DNA from: Gelidibacter algens
GTDB lineage: Bacteria > Bacteroidota > Bacteroidia > Flavobacteriales > Flavobacteriaceae
Length of the DNA: 64,000 nucleotides
Direction: 5' to 3'
Assembly (NCBI RefSeq): GCF_001678675.1
Contig: NZ_LZRN01000001.1
Coordinates: forward strand, 62,001 to 126,000
Shown: positions 33,605-42,463 of the stretch, one piece after another
Layout: every line of letters begins with the position of its first letter
Position numbering within the stretch: the first letter of the stretch is position 1
The notes under the pieces: model-generated
Databases searched by the model: none
What the model was told of the DNA's origin: nothing
The model's input: the letters and a program-made list of their open reading frames with translations, nothing else
Program-made: the position numbers and the translations under genes

Positions 33605-34687
33605 ATGAGGTTTCCAATATACATAAGTTTACTGTTTTTGATGGGGTCCTGCAAGAGTAAAGAGGACAACAGATACCCTGAATACAAGACGCTTACAGAA
33701 TCTGTCTATGCTTCAATACTCATTCAGCCCGATAGTTCATATCAAGCTTATGCCAGTGTCGCGGGAATTTTAGAAAGAAATTTTGTTGTAGAAGGTGATT
33801 TGGTTCTTAAAAACCAGATACTGCTTCAAATTAATAACAGTGTCCCACAAGTGACCATTGAAAACGCAAAACTGTCCTTGCAACTTGCCCAGCAAAATTA
33901 TACAGGAGAGGCTGCAGTTTTAAATGGGATTAGAGATGAGATGGCTTCAGCTAATCTGCGATATAAAAATGATTCCATAGTTTATAAGCGTCAAGAAAAC
34001 CTCTGGAAACAAAAAATCGGTTCCAAAGCCGATTATGATGCCAAAAAATTAAATTATGAAGTATCGCAGAAAAACCTTCAACAATTAAAGAATTCATACG
34101 AGCAAACAAAAAATCAATTGCAGACTTCCATAAAACAGGCAAACAATAGTTTAAAGACGTCTATAATTTCTAATAAGGATTTCACCATCCAAAGTAAAAT
34201 CAATGGAAAAGTTTATGCCCTATACAAAGAACCTGGGGAGATCATTACAACGATGGAGCCCTTGGTTTCAGTTGGGAGTGCTTCGGTTTTTGTGATTGAG
34301 ATGTTGGTAGATGAAGTTGATATCGTCAAAATAGCCTTAAATCAATCGGTGGTCATTACGCTTGATGCTTACAAAGGAATGGTGTTTAATGGAAAGGTTT
34401 CTAAAATCTACCCGCAAAAAGATGAACGCAACCAAACGTTTAAAGTAGAAGCACGATTTGAGAAGCAGCCCGAGGTGTTATATCCTGGGCTTTCTGGCGA
34501 AGCGAATATCATTATTTCCAAAAAAGAAAATGTCCTGACCATCCCTAAATATTATTTGATAGATGGCACCAAAGTAGAAACAGATCAGGGCATTGTCACC
34601 ATAAAAACAGGCGTGGAAAATATGGAGTTTATTGAAATTATAGAAGGTATTACGGATAGCACCTTGCTGCACAAACCAAAATACTGA
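33605..34687 (+). CDS. HlyD/MacA-like membrane fusion lipoprotein
   Basis: 360 residues with lipobox LLFLMGSCKSKED. Periplasmic adaptor architecture: beta-barrel/lipoyl part (QAYASVAGILERNFVVEGDLVLKNQILLQI), coiled-coil hairpin about 85-190 rich in Gln/Lys/Leu, return lipoyl strand KINGKVYALYKEPGEIIT, and barrel PGLSGEANIIISKK. Partner of the FtsX-type permease whose ATG overlaps its stop codon by one base, and of the ATPase after that. Confidence 0.9.
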   Translation: MRFPIYISLLFLMGSCKSKEDNRYPEYKTLTESVYASILIQPDSSYQAYASVAGILERNFVVEGDLVLKNQILLQINNSVPQVTIENAKLSLQLAQQNYTGEAAVLNGIRDEMASANLRYKNDSIVYKRQENLWKQKIGSKADYDAKKLNYEVSQKNLQQLKNSYEQTKNQLQTSIKQANNSLKTSIISNKDFTIQSKINGKVYALYKEPGEIITTMEPLVSVGSASVFVIEMLVDEVDIVKIALNQSVVITLDAYKGMVFNGKVSKIYPQKDERNQTFKVEARFEKQPEVLYPGLSGEANIIISKKENVLTIPKYYLIDGTKVETDQGIVTIKTGVENMEFIEIIEGITDSTLLHKPKY

Positions 34688-35946
34688 TGAACTGGAAGGT
34701 CATTCTCAATATTGCCAAGACCCATTTGATTACAAAAATCAAACAAACGGCTATCGCAGCCTTGGGCGTGACGTTTGGTATAGGATCTTACATTACGTTG
34801 GTGTCTTTTATGACCGGGTTGAATACGATGCTGGATGACTTAATGCTGAATCAAACACCTCACATCCATATTTACAATGAAATTAAGCCCTCTAAAAATC
34901 AACCCCTCACGCTCTATGATGAACTCAGCAACAGTTTCCATGTGGTCCATTCCATTAAGCCCAAATTAAATCAAAAAAAGATCCATAATGCACTCCCAAT
35001 CATTCAATATTTAGAAGAGGATGATCAGGTAAGAGGCGCACTGCCTCAAATAAAAACATCCATCTTTTATATTGCAGGATCTATAGAAATTGGTGGGACA
35101 CTAACAGGAATCAACGTTATTGATGAGGCTAATTTATTCAATTTAAGAGATTACATCGTACAAGGGACTCCTGAAGCTTTGGACATTACTGACAATGGTA
35201 TTTTACTGGGTATAGGGCTTGCGGAAAAGATGTCGCTTGCCGTGGGAGACCGTGTTCAGGTGAGCACTAGTAAAGGTGATGTTTTTCCGTTAAAAATAGT
35301 CGGGTTTTATCAAAGCGGGGTGGCAGATATTGATGCTGTCCAAAGTTTTGCCAATCTTAAAACAGTGCAGCGCATTTTGGGTGAAGCTGAAAATTACATT
35401 ACAGATATTAACGTCAAATTGAAGGATATAGAAATGGCATTGCCCATGTCAAAAAAAATAGAGAACCAATTTGATTTAACGGCTGTAGACATAAAAACTG
35501 CCAATGCACAATTTGAAACAGGTACAACGGTCAGAAATTTGATCACCTATGCCGTTTCAATTACCTTACTTATTGTTGCCGGTTTTGGCATTTACAACAT
35601 TCTGAATATGCTTATTTATGAAAAGATGAATGACATTGCCATTTTGAAAGCGACGGGATTTTCTGGGAAAGATGTCCAATATATTTTTATGAGTCAAGCC
35701 ATGATTATCGGATTTGTGGGCGGTATTTTAGGCCTGTTGGTTGGCTATGTTTTGGCAAAATTTATAGGCACCATTCCCTTTGAAACGGCTGCCTTACCCA
35801 GAGTTAAAACATACCCAGTAAATCTCAATCCTATGTTTTTTTTGTTCGGGTTTATATTTGCTATGGTATCCACGTTCTTGTCGGGCTATCTTCCTTCTAA
35901 AAAAGCAAAAAGAATAGATCCAGTAACCATTATTAGAGGACAATGA
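34687..35946 (+). CDS. FtsX/MacB-type ABC transporter permease
   Basis: 419 residues. N-terminal membrane helix (KQTAIAALGVTFGIGSYITLVSFMTG), large periplasmic MacB-PCD domain about 50-270, and three C-terminal helices (LITYAVSITLLIVAGFGIYNILNMLIYEKMNDIAILKATGFSGKDVQYIF; IIGFVGGILGLLVGYVLA; FFLFGFIFAMVSTFLSGYLPSKKAKRIDPVTIIRG). Mechanotransmission-type permease for lipoprotein or small-molecule handling. Overlaps the downstream ATPase gene by 4 bases. Confidence 0.92.
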   Translation: MNWKVILNIAKTHLITKIKQTAIAALGVTFGIGSYITLVSFMTGLNTMLDDLMLNQTPHIHIYNEIKPSKNQPLTLYDELSNSFHVVHSIKPKLNQKKIHNALPIIQYLEEDDQVRGALPQIKTSIFYIAGSIEIGGTLTGINVIDEANLFNLRDYIVQGTPEALDITDNGILLGIGLAEKMSLAVGDRVQVSTSKGDVFPLKIVGFYQSGVADIDAVQSFANLKTVQRILGEAENYITDINVKLKDIEMALPMSKKIENQFDLTAVDIKTANAQFETGTTVRNLITYAVSITLLIVAGFGIYNILNMLIYEKMNDIAILKATGFSGKDVQYIFMSQAMIIGFVGGILGLLVGYVLAKFIGTIPFETAALPRVKTYPVNLNPMFFLFGFIFAMVSTFLSGYLPSKKAKRIDPVTIIRGQ

Positions 35947-36623
35947 TGACCCCAATATTAGAAGCGAGACATATTGATAAATATTTCAAGAAACCTGTGA
36001 AATTTCAGGTGCTGAAAGATATTAGTTTTGGAATTAACGCGGGCGAATTTGTGTCCATTATGGGCAAATCTGGATGTGGAAAATCGACGCTGCTCTATAT
36101 TTTATCAACCATGGATACGGCTTATGAAGGAGAACTCTATTTGAACAACGAGCTTATTACGGGGCAAAACCCAGATAAATTATCATATATACGAAATAAG
36201 CATATTGGGTTTGTATTTCAATTTCATTATTTGCTATCAGATTTTTCAGTATTGGAAAATGTGATGTTACCAGCTAAAAAATTGGCAGAAAAATCACCTC
36301 AGGAAATTGAATACGATGCTATAGGAAAACTTCAGATACTCAATATCCCACATTTGGCAAAAAAAAAGGCTTCGCAAATTTCAGGTGGGGAAAAGCAACG
36401 AGTAGCTATTGCAAGGGCACTGATTAATAGTCCTTCTATAATTATGGGCGATGAACCTACAGGAAATTTGGACAGTCATAATTCTGATAATGTATTCAAT
36501 ATTTTTAAACAGTTAAGTGAAGAGCAGGGCTTATCATTATTAATTGTAACCCACGACGAAGATTTTGCCAACCGCACCCATAGGATTGTCACCATGGAAG
36601 ACGGAAGAATAATAAGCGTTTAA
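35943..36623 (+). CDS. LolD/MacB-type ABC transporter ATPase
   Basis: 226 residues. Walker A MGKSGCGKSTLLYIL, Q-loop GFVFQFHYLLSDFSVLENVMLP, signature QISGGEKQRVAIARALI, Walker B SIIMGDEPTGNLDSHN, H-loop IVTHDEDFA. Complete nucleotide-binding subunit, same operon as the adaptor and permease. Substrate not evident; the export of envelope-damaging compounds or lipoproteins is typical of the family. Confidence 0.95.
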   Translation: MMTPILEARHIDKYFKKPVKFQVLKDISFGINAGEFVSIMGKSGCGKSTLLYILSTMDTAYEGELYLNNELITGQNPDKLSYIRNKHIGFVFQFHYLLSDFSVLENVMLPAKKLAEKSPQEIEYDAIGKLQILNIPHLAKKKASQISGGEKQRVAIARALINSPSIIMGDEPTGNLDSHNSDNVFNIFKQLSEEQGLSLLIVTHDEDFANRTHRIVTMEDGRIISV

Positions 36624-36676
36624 AGATTTTATCGACGTATGGCAATATCTCATTATTAATCTTTAATGAAAATAGT

Positions 36677-37579
36677 ATGGAACAAATTAAAATGTGGTTC
36701 GATGAAAATCCCATAGTGTATAGCATCTTCAAATACCTATTGATTGTTGCAGCTGTATTGATAGCTGTTCAGTTTTTAAGAAAGGCACTAAAGCGAAATA
36801 TACCAAACACTGCCATAAGATATAAGTCGCAGAAGGGTATAGAAATCTTGGGATATTTTGTCATCATAATTCTGTCAATCTCCTATTTTACTGGTAATAT
36901 CAAAGATTTTACGGTCGCCATAGGATTGTTTTCAGCAGGACTTGCGTTTACCTTGCAAGAGCTGATTTTGAGTATTGTGGGTTCTTTGTACATTTTTATT
37001 GTGAAAGTTTATACCCCAGGAGATCGGATAGAAATTAATGGCATTAAAGGCGATGTGATTGATGTGGACAGCATTTATACTACCATGATGGAAATTGGCC
37101 AATGGGTAGATAGTGATAATTATAGCGGACGTATTGTAAAATTGAGCAATGCCTTTGTATTTAAAGGTCCTATTTATAATTATTCGCAGGATTTTCCATT
37201 TATTTGGGATCAATTTGATTTGCCAATTCGCTATGGCTCTGATATGGAACTCGCAAAATCAATCATCGTAAAAATTGCATCCGAAACGCTTTCAGAGTAC
37301 ACCAAAGCCTCAAAGATGCAATGGGAAGATATTGTTAAAAAGTATTATATTGAAGATGCCCAGGTAGAGCCAACGCTTGCCATAGCATTGACAGATAATT
37401 GGGCACAATTTAACCTCAGATATATTGTAGATTACAAAAGGCGGCGTTCTATAAAGCATTTATTGAATTATTCTATTTTCAAAGCAATTGAACAAACTAA
37501 TGGTAAGGTCGTGTTGGCGTCTTCGACGTTAGAAATTATAAAAATTCCGCAATTGAAAGTAGATGTAAACAAAGAGTGA
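36677..37579 (+). CDS. MscS-family mechanosensitive ion channel
   Basis: 300 residues. Helices about 15-32 and 55-72, pore helix IGLFSAGLAFTLQELILSIVGSLYIFIVKVYTPGDRIEINGIKGDVIDVDSIYTTMME, which is the MscS signature region, then the cytoplasmic beta and alpha/beta domains (VKLSNAFVFKGPIYNYSQDFPFIWDQFDLPI). Osmotic or turgor release channel. Last gene of the box-4 unit, 53 bases after the ATPase. Confidence 0.92.
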   Translation: MEQIKMWFDENPIVYSIFKYLLIVAAVLIAVQFLRKALKRNIPNTAIRYKSQKGIEILGYFVIIILSISYFTGNIKDFTVAIGLFSAGLAFTLQELILSIVGSLYIFIVKVYTPGDRIEINGIKGDVIDVDSIYTTMMEIGQWVDSDNYSGRIVKLSNAFVFKGPIYNYSQDFPFIWDQFDLPIRYGSDMELAKSIIVKIASETLSEYTKASKMQWEDIVKKYYIEDAQVEPTLAIALTDNWAQFNLRYIVDYKRRRSIKHLLNYSIFKAIEQTNGKVVLASSTLEIIKIPQLKVDVNKE

Positions 37580-37603
37580 GTTGAAATCTTTATTATAGCT
37601 GAC

Positions 37604-37647
37604 ATGATATTTATCATTTCAATTTCCATTTATTGCAGTTATTTTTA
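37604..37647 (+). promoter_or_regulatory. FNR-like box 5 with -7 element, upstream of DUF2892 gene
   Basis: Perfect ATGAT-ATTT-ATCAT at 37604-37617, 22 bases, then TATTTTTA at 37640-37647. The DUF2892 start codon lies 17 bases after the -7 element. Confidence 0.87.
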
Positions 37648-37663
37648 TTAAAAATCACACCTT

Positions 37664-37882
37664 ATGAAAACAAATATGGGAAAATCCGATCGAATGATCA
37701 GATTGTTAATCGCTGCAGTTATTGTGATACTTTATATCGCCAACATCATCTCGGGAACTTTAGGGATCATTCTTTTGGTAGTTGCAGGCATTTTTATCTT
37801 GACCAGTGTGGTCAGTTTTTGTCCTTTATATGCGTTGCTTGGGATGAACACCTGCAAGACCAGTCAAAAGTGGAATGATTAA
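37664..37882 (+). CDS. DUF2892 (YgaP transmembrane-like) protein
   Basis: 72 residues: MGKSDRMIRLLIAAVIVILYIANIISGTLGIILLVVAGIFILTSVVSFCPLYALLGMNTC carries the DUF2892 pattern of a DR-x-R-x basic start, two membrane helices and the FCPLY...G-x-x-TC ending. Translation may start at the ATG at 37664 or four codons later. Small inner-membrane protein of unknown function, often near rhodaneses or redox genes. First gene behind FNR-like box 5. Confidence 0.9.
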   Translation: MKTNMGKSDRMIRLLIAAVIVILYIANIISGTLGIILLVVAGIFILTSVVSFCPLYALLGMNTCKTSQKWND

Positions 37883-37942
37883 GCGGGTAGTGCATACATC
37901 AAACCTTTAATGACATGAAAAACACTATAAAATCATAACGCC

Positions 37943-38410
37943 ATGTTTATAAATTTAGAGGATAAAAATATCAAGTTCATTTTAGAGAATAATTACATTG
38001 GGCATCTGGGTTATATCTATCATAACAAACCCTATGTTGTGCCAATTACCTATTATTTTGACAAAGAGGATAACAGTATTATTTGCTACTCCGGTGCAGG
38101 TCATAAAATGAATGCCATGAGAAAAAATAGCGCTGTATCGCTACAAGTAGAAGAAGTTGAATCGGTTAGCAACTGGAAGTCAGTATTGGTACACGGCACT
38201 TTTGAAGAATATTCTGGAAGCGATGCCAAAGCCTATCTTCATAAGTTTTCATTGGGAGTAAAAAATGTGATTCTTGAAAAAAAACACATTAAACTTGACT
38301 TTATCAGTGAGTTTTCTAGCAAGATCTATAATGATAACATTCCAGATGTGTTTGTTATCAAGATCGAGGAATTTAGTGGGAAAATGAGACAAAATAAATT
38401 TGAAAAATAG
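37943..38410 (+). CDS. Pyridoxamine 5'-phosphate oxidase-fold (Nim-like) flavoprotein
   Basis: 155 residues. LEDKNIKFILENNYIGHLGYIYHNKPYVVPITYYFDKEDNSIICYSGAGHKMNAMRKN is the FMN-binding split-barrel pattern seen in NimA-type nitroreductase-like proteins, followed by VSLQVEEVESVSNWKSVLVHGTFEE. Cytoplasmic. Such proteins are recurrent members of hypoxia regulons, matching the FNR-like box upstream of the neighbouring DUF2892 gene. 60 bases after that gene, same unit. Confidence 0.9.
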   Translation: MFINLEDKNIKFILENNYIGHLGYIYHNKPYVVPITYYFDKEDNSIICYSGAGHKMNAMRKNSAVSLQVEEVESVSNWKSVLVHGTFEEYSGSDAKAYLHKFSLGVKNVILEKKHIKLDFISEFSSKIYNDNIPDVFVIKIEEFSGKMRQNKFEK

Positions 38411-38415
38411 AGCAC

Positions 38416-39294
38416 ATGAAATATATATACATAGGCATACTGATGCTGTTATTTTTAAGTTGTAAGGATGATGGACGCCAAGAACAAACTCCTGAAACTG
38501 AAGAAACAGAAAATGTTGTAACACCTACCGAAGATACGCTTAAACCGGGGGACAGAGATGTCGATGCGTTAAACAAGTCAATTTCCATTGAAGTCAAACA
38601 AAAGGAATTGATTGAAAAAAAGGACCAGCGGTCTGAGTTTCAAAAATTGATCCTCGATAAAAAATATGTTATTGACCAGAAGGATTACACGATCAATTTT
38701 AAGTATCCCTTGCTTGACGAATCCCTTCATGCTTCAAACCGAAATTTCAACGAATTTATCACTAACTATTATGTTAATATCAAAAAAACACTTTCTGATA
38801 TACAAGCCAGCAAAATGCTGTGTGACAGTATTGAAACCATAAAATTTAGAGAAGAACGGTTTATAGATTACAAAATCTACATTGTTAATGATCAACTATT
38901 AAGTGTCCTCTTTTATAAAGAAAGCTTTTATTCAGGTGCCATGCATCCCAGCTATTCTTTTGACTGCTTTAATTTTGATTTAATCAACGGTGTGTTCATG
39001 ACGTATGAAGACTTTTTTAATCAAGGCTCTGAAGATGAATTATTGAATATTATAAATGAAAAAATACTGAAAAAAATTCAAAATTCAGACATGTATTATG
39101 ATTGTTGGGCATTATCTCCTTCTGATTTTTTTGAAAGCAAAAACAACTTCGTTCTTAATGATACCTATATAGAGTTTTATTTTGATGACTGTGTTATGTG
39201 TCCATCTTATACAGGGTCTTATTCCATTCAGCTTCCGCTCGTAGATTTGCTGTCGGTTTTGAAAAAGTCCAATTCAAATCCTTTGGTTTTTTAA
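38416..39294 (+). CDS. DUF3298/RsiV-like lipoprotein
   Basis: 292 residues with lipobox LLFLSCKDDGR and an acidic low-complexity linker (about 20-60). The C-terminal half resembles DUF3298/DUF4163 proteins: KYPLLDESLHASNRNFNEFI, KESFYSGAMHPSYSFDCFNFDLINGVFMTYEDFF, INEKILKKI and YIEFYFDDCVMCPSYTGSYSIQLPL. Periplasmic-facing lipoprotein of unknown role. Starts 5 bases after the PNPOx-like gene, so in the box-5 unit. Confidence 0.82.
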   Translation: MKYIYIGILMLLFLSCKDDGRQEQTPETEETENVVTPTEDTLKPGDRDVDALNKSISIEVKQKELIEKKDQRSEFQKLILDKKYVIDQKDYTINFKYPLLDESLHASNRNFNEFITNYYVNIKKTLSDIQASKMLCDSIETIKFREERFIDYKIYIVNDQLLSVLFYKESFYSGAMHPSYSFDCFNFDLINGVFMTYEDFFNQGSEDELLNIINEKILKKIQNSDMYYDCWALSPSDFFESKNNFVLNDTYIEFYFDDCVMCPSYTGSYSIQLPLVDLLSVLKKSNSNPLVF

Positions 39295-39358
39295 TAAAAA
39301 ATCGAAGAATTAGTGAATAAAAAAGATGCGTTTTCTGTGCTTAAGTGCTTCTCCATAA

Positions 39359-39402
39359 ATGATTAATATCATTTTAGTATTCCAAAGCGAGTGTTACTTT
39401 TA
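39359..39402 (+). promoter_or_regulatory. FNR-like box 6 with -7 element, upstream of the outer-membrane barrel gene
   Basis: Perfect ATGAT-TAAT-ATCAT at 39359-39372, 22 bases, then TACTTTTA at 39395-39402; start codon 25 bases further. Confidence 0.87.
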
Positions 39403-39427
39403 ACGTACTAATTCAAAATATAGCATC

Positions 39428-40000
39428 ATGAAAAAACTAATTAAAAATGGCGTTATCGTGTTGATTATGATACTCTCGAGCACGTCTTTTTCGCAAAACA
39501 AATGGTCTGTAGAATTTAGACCAGACATCAATTTCCCGACCGAAGATTTTGGCGATTCCAAGATAGAAACCGGTTACGGTTTTGAATTGACCGGTGCTTA
39601 CCGTTTTATGGAACATCTATCGGCCTACGCGGGATGGAGCTATAATACGTTTGGTATCAAAGACTCTGATTTGGACTTTGATGAAACCGGCTATACCTTC
39701 GGATTACAGTTTATACATCCTTTAGGTACTTCGGAAACGCTTTCTTATCTCTTGCGAGCAGGTGCTACTTATAACCATATCGAACTTGAAAACACAGATG
39801 GCGATATTACTTCCGACTCGGGTCACGGGTTGGGTTACCAAATTGAGGCAGGCTTGAATTATGACTTGGGCACCAATTGGGATTTACGTCCAACCATTAG
39901 ATACAGAGCCTTATCGAGAGACCTTGATATTGATAACACCACCCTCAATGTTGACCTCAATTATTTGTCCTTCGGACTTGGGATTGCAAAAACATTTTAA
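39428..40000 (+). CDS. Outer-membrane beta-barrel protein (porin/OmpW-like)
   Basis: 190 residues with a signal peptide (MKKLIKNGVIVLIMILSSTSFSQN). Alternating amphipathic strands with aromatic girdles (WSVEFRPDINFPT, YGFELTGAYRFMEHLSAYAGWSY, TFGLQFIHPLG, YLLRAGATYNHIEL, GYQIEAGLNYDLG) and C-terminal aromatic LSFGLGIAKTF indicate a small 8-stranded barrel. OmpW-type barrels are often oxygen-regulated, in line with FNR-like box 6. Precise family uncertain. Confidence 0.85.
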   Translation: MKKLIKNGVIVLIMILSSTSFSQNKWSVEFRPDINFPTEDFGDSKIETGYGFELTGAYRFMEHLSAYAGWSYNTFGIKDSDLDFDETGYTFGLQFIHPLGTSETLSYLLRAGATYNHIELENTDGDITSDSGHGLGYQIEAGLNYDLGTNWDLRPTIRYRALSRDLDIDNTTLNVDLNYLSFGLGIAKTF

Positions 40001-40010
40001 TCACAACTTC

Positions 40011-41096
40011 ATGCGTATCGCTTTTGCATTATTAATTATAGTCCATGGCCTCATTCATGTTTTGGGCTTTATCAAAGCATTTAAAATTGCAGATGTCAAC
40101 CAATTGAGCCAAAGTAGTTCCAAATCAATGGGAATGCTTTGGCTCTTTGTTGCGATTTTATTCTTAACATCGGCAGTACTCTATCTATTAAAGAAAGATT
40201 GGTGGTTCTATATTGCAATTGCAGCTATTGCGGTCTCACAAATCCTAATCATTATCTATTGGAAAGATGCCAAATTTGGTTCCATTGCCAATGTTATCAT
40301 TTTGATAGCGGCTATTATTGGTTTTGCCTCCGTCCAATTTGAAACGAGCTATAAAAAGGATGTCGCATCCGCAATGGAAAAAAATCCAGAGACCAATGAC
40401 GTTGTTACGGAAAAAGACCTAGAATACTTGCCGCCAATAGTTCAGAATTATTTACACTATGTTGGTGTCGTTGGCAAACCCAAAGTAAAAAATGTCAAAG
40501 TCGTATTTGAGGGCGAAATGAGGGATAAGGGAAAAGACTGGTTTAAATTCACTTCAGAACAATACAACTTTTTCGAATTCCCCGCCCGACTCTTTTTTAT
40601 GAAGGCCAAAGTTAAAGGATTGCCAACGCATGGCTATCATGCCTATAAAAACGAAGAAGCGCGTATGCAGATCAAAGTGCTTTCACTTTTTCCAGTGGTT
40701 CAGATCGATACACCTGAACTCTTTCCAGCGGAAACCGTTACTTTTTTTAACGATCTGTGCCTGTTTGCACCTGCAGCCTTAATCGATGACCGCATCGTAT
40801 GGGAACCCATTGACGAGCGTTCCGTAAAGGCGACTTTTACTAACAAGGGCACGAGCATTTCGGCCATTTTACATTTTAACGAAAAAGGACAGCTGGTCAA
40901 CTTTGTATCCAACGACCGAATAGCCATTGACCAAATGAAAGCCTTTCCGTTTTCTACACCAGCGAGTCATTATAAAAATATCGGAGGCTATAATTTGCCA
41001 ACCTATGGAGAAGCCGTATGGCATTATCCTGATGGCGAGTTTGTTTATGGGAAGTTCAATTTGAAAAGTATTGCGTATAATGTAAATACACAGTAA
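40011..41096 (+). CDS. Membrane protein, DUF6544-like
   Basis: 361 residues from the ATG at 40011, which is 11 bases after the barrel gene stop; the longer frame overlaps that gene. Four N-terminal helices (ALLIIVHGLIHVLGFIKAF; WLFVAILFLTSAVLYLL; YIAIAAIAVSQILIIIYW; IANVIILIAAIIGFASV), then a soluble part: YLPPIVQNYLHYVGVVGKPKVKNVKVVFEGEMR, FFEFPARLFFMKAKVKGLPTHGYHAY, LFPAETVTFFNDLCLFAPAALIDDRI and PTYGEAVWHYPDGEFVYGKF. The family name is from memory of these motifs; function unknown. Confidence 0.8.
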   Translation: MRIAFALLIIVHGLIHVLGFIKAFKIADVNQLSQSSSKSMGMLWLFVAILFLTSAVLYLLKKDWWFYIAIAAIAVSQILIIIYWKDAKFGSIANVIILIAAIIGFASVQFETSYKKDVASAMEKNPETNDVVTEKDLEYLPPIVQNYLHYVGVVGKPKVKNVKVVFEGEMRDKGKDWFKFTSEQYNFFEFPARLFFMKAKVKGLPTHGYHAYKNEEARMQIKVLSLFPVVQIDTPELFPAETVTFFNDLCLFAPAALIDDRIVWEPIDERSVKATFTNKGTSISAILHFNEKGQLVNFVSNDRIAIDQMKAFPFSTPASHYKNIGGYNLPTYGEAVWHYPDGEFVYGKFNLKSIAYNVNTQ

Positions 41097-41132
41097 AAAC
41101 CAGAAGTGAAGACACCTTAAAAAAGTGTTAAG

Positions 41133-41297
41133 ATGAAACTCAATAAAAAATGGCATCAAGCACATAAAATGCTAAAAAACATTACAATTGAAGAGCGCAT
41201 CGAATGGCATACTGAATATCTAAAAAATTGCCAGTGTAGGACAGATGTGCCCGAAAAGATAAAAGTGGCGATGGATAAAAGGAAAATAAAACCATGA
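41133..41297 (+). CDS. Small 54-residue CxC protein
   Basis: Reads MKLNKKWHQAHKMLKNITIE and continues ERIEWHTEYLKNCQCRTDVP to KRKIKP before a TGA at 41295-41297. Lys-rich, with a WH...EWH pattern and a CQC pair near residue 34, so a metal or redox role is conceivable. It looks like a widespread small Flavobacteriia protein type, but I cannot name a family. 36 bases after the DUF6544-like gene. Confidence 0.65.
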   Translation: MKLNKKWHQAHKMLKNITIEERIEWHTEYLKNCQCRTDVPEKIKVAMDKRKIKP

Positions 41298-41320
41298 TAT
41301 CCATTAAAAGATTAGCATAT

Positions 41321-41326
41321 AGGAGG
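41321..41326 (+). promoter_or_regulatory. Canonical Shine-Dalgarno AGGAGG
   Basis: AGGAGG sits 7 bases before the ATG at 41334. Strong Shine-Dalgarno sequences are unusual in Bacteroidota and no other start in this window shows one this good. Confidence 0.75.
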
Positions 41327-41333
41327 CGTCATC

Positions 41334-42446
41334 ATGAAAACTATCACTAAAATTTTCCGCATGGTCATAAGCGTTATCTTGGGATTCATAAGTATTCTTC
41401 TGGTTGTTTTGATCCTATACAGTCCAGGGAAATCAGAACCATTTTTAGATTCTGATGGAACTAAATTAGCTGGTAGCATTTCAGAGAAAACCTTTGTAAC
41501 CATTGGAGGTGTTCGTCAGGGAATGTTTATAAAGAGTAAAAACAAAAATAATCCAGTCTTGCTTTTCCTTCATGGTGGTATTCCCATGTACTATCTGACA
41601 AAAAAATATCCAACTGGACTCGAAGACTATTTCACCATTGTATGGTGGGAACAGCTAGGTTCAGGACTTTCATATAACAGCAATATTCCACCAGAAACAA
41701 TGACTTCTGAACAGATGATAAGTGATGCTGTAGAGCTAACAAATTACCTACGCCAGCGTTTTGGTCAGGAAAAAATATATCTGATGGCTCATTCAGGCGG
41801 CACTTTTTTCGGGATACAGACTGCCGCTCAACACCCTGAATTGTTCCATGCCTATATTGGTGTCAGTCAAATATCTAACCAGCTCAACTCTGAAAGATTG
41901 GCGTATGACTATATGTTGAAACGGTATAAAGAGACCGATAACAGAAAGATGGTCCGAAAACTTGAGAACGCATCTATTAGTGATGGCATTTCTGATTCTT
42001 ATCTTCAAATCCGCGACAAGGGCATGCACGAACTGGGTGTTGGCACAACTCGGGATATGAAATCGGTATTCACCGGAATTTTCATACCGTCCTTAACATG
42101 TAAAGAATATACTGTAAAGGAAAAGTTTAATATGTGGCGAGGTAAATCGCAATCTGGTGTTAGTTCAATGTGGGATGAAATACTCACAACAGATTTGAAG
42201 GATAAAGTGACAAACCTTGATATTCCTGTCTATTTTTTTTCTGGGGTTTACGATTACACCACATCCTACACCTTATCCAAAGCATATTTTGAAAGGCTAA
42301 ATGCACCTATAAAGGGATTTTATTCGTTTGAAAAATCAGCCCACAGTCCGATTTTTGAAGAACCATTGCGTTTAAGAGAAATTATTGAAAACGATGTATT
42401 GAATGGAAAAACAGGTTTATCTGATACTGTTTTAGAAGACTTCTGA
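41334..42446 (+). CDS. Alpha/beta hydrolase, prolyl-iminopeptidase-like
   Basis: 370 residues. N-terminal membrane anchor (IFRMVISVILGFISILLVVLILY), then an alpha/beta hydrolase fold: VLLFLHGGIPMYYL (oxyanion HGG), YFTIVWWEQLGSGLSY, nucleophile elbow YLMAHSGGTFFGIQ (Ser in HSGG), DIPVYFFSGVYDYTTSY (acid) and FEKSAHSPIFEEP (catalytic His). Peptide or ester substrate unknown. The strong Shine-Dalgarno upstream may hint at acquisition from another phylum. Confidence 0.88.
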   Translation: MKTITKIFRMVISVILGFISILLVVLILYSPGKSEPFLDSDGTKLAGSISEKTFVTIGGVRQGMFIKSKNKNNPVLLFLHGGIPMYYLTKKYPTGLEDYFTIVWWEQLGSGLSYNSNIPPETMTSEQMISDAVELTNYLRQRFGQEKIYLMAHSGGTFFGIQTAAQHPELFHAYIGVSQISNQLNSERLAYDYMLKRYKETDNRKMVRKLENASISDGISDSYLQIRDKGMHELGVGTTRDMKSVFTGIFIPSLTCKEYTVKEKFNMWRGKSQSGVSSMWDEILTTDLKDKVTNLDIPVYFFSGVYDYTTSYTLSKAYFERLNAPIKGFYSFEKSAHSPIFEEPLRLREIIENDVLNGKTGLSDTVLEDF

Positions 42447-42463
42447 AGAAATTATTAAGAGTC

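Noticed and set aside
39861-40010. Upstream extension of the DUF6544-like frame over the outer-membrane barrel gene
   Set aside because: It overlaps a well-supported gene in another frame; the ATG at 40011 starts directly with the first membrane helix.
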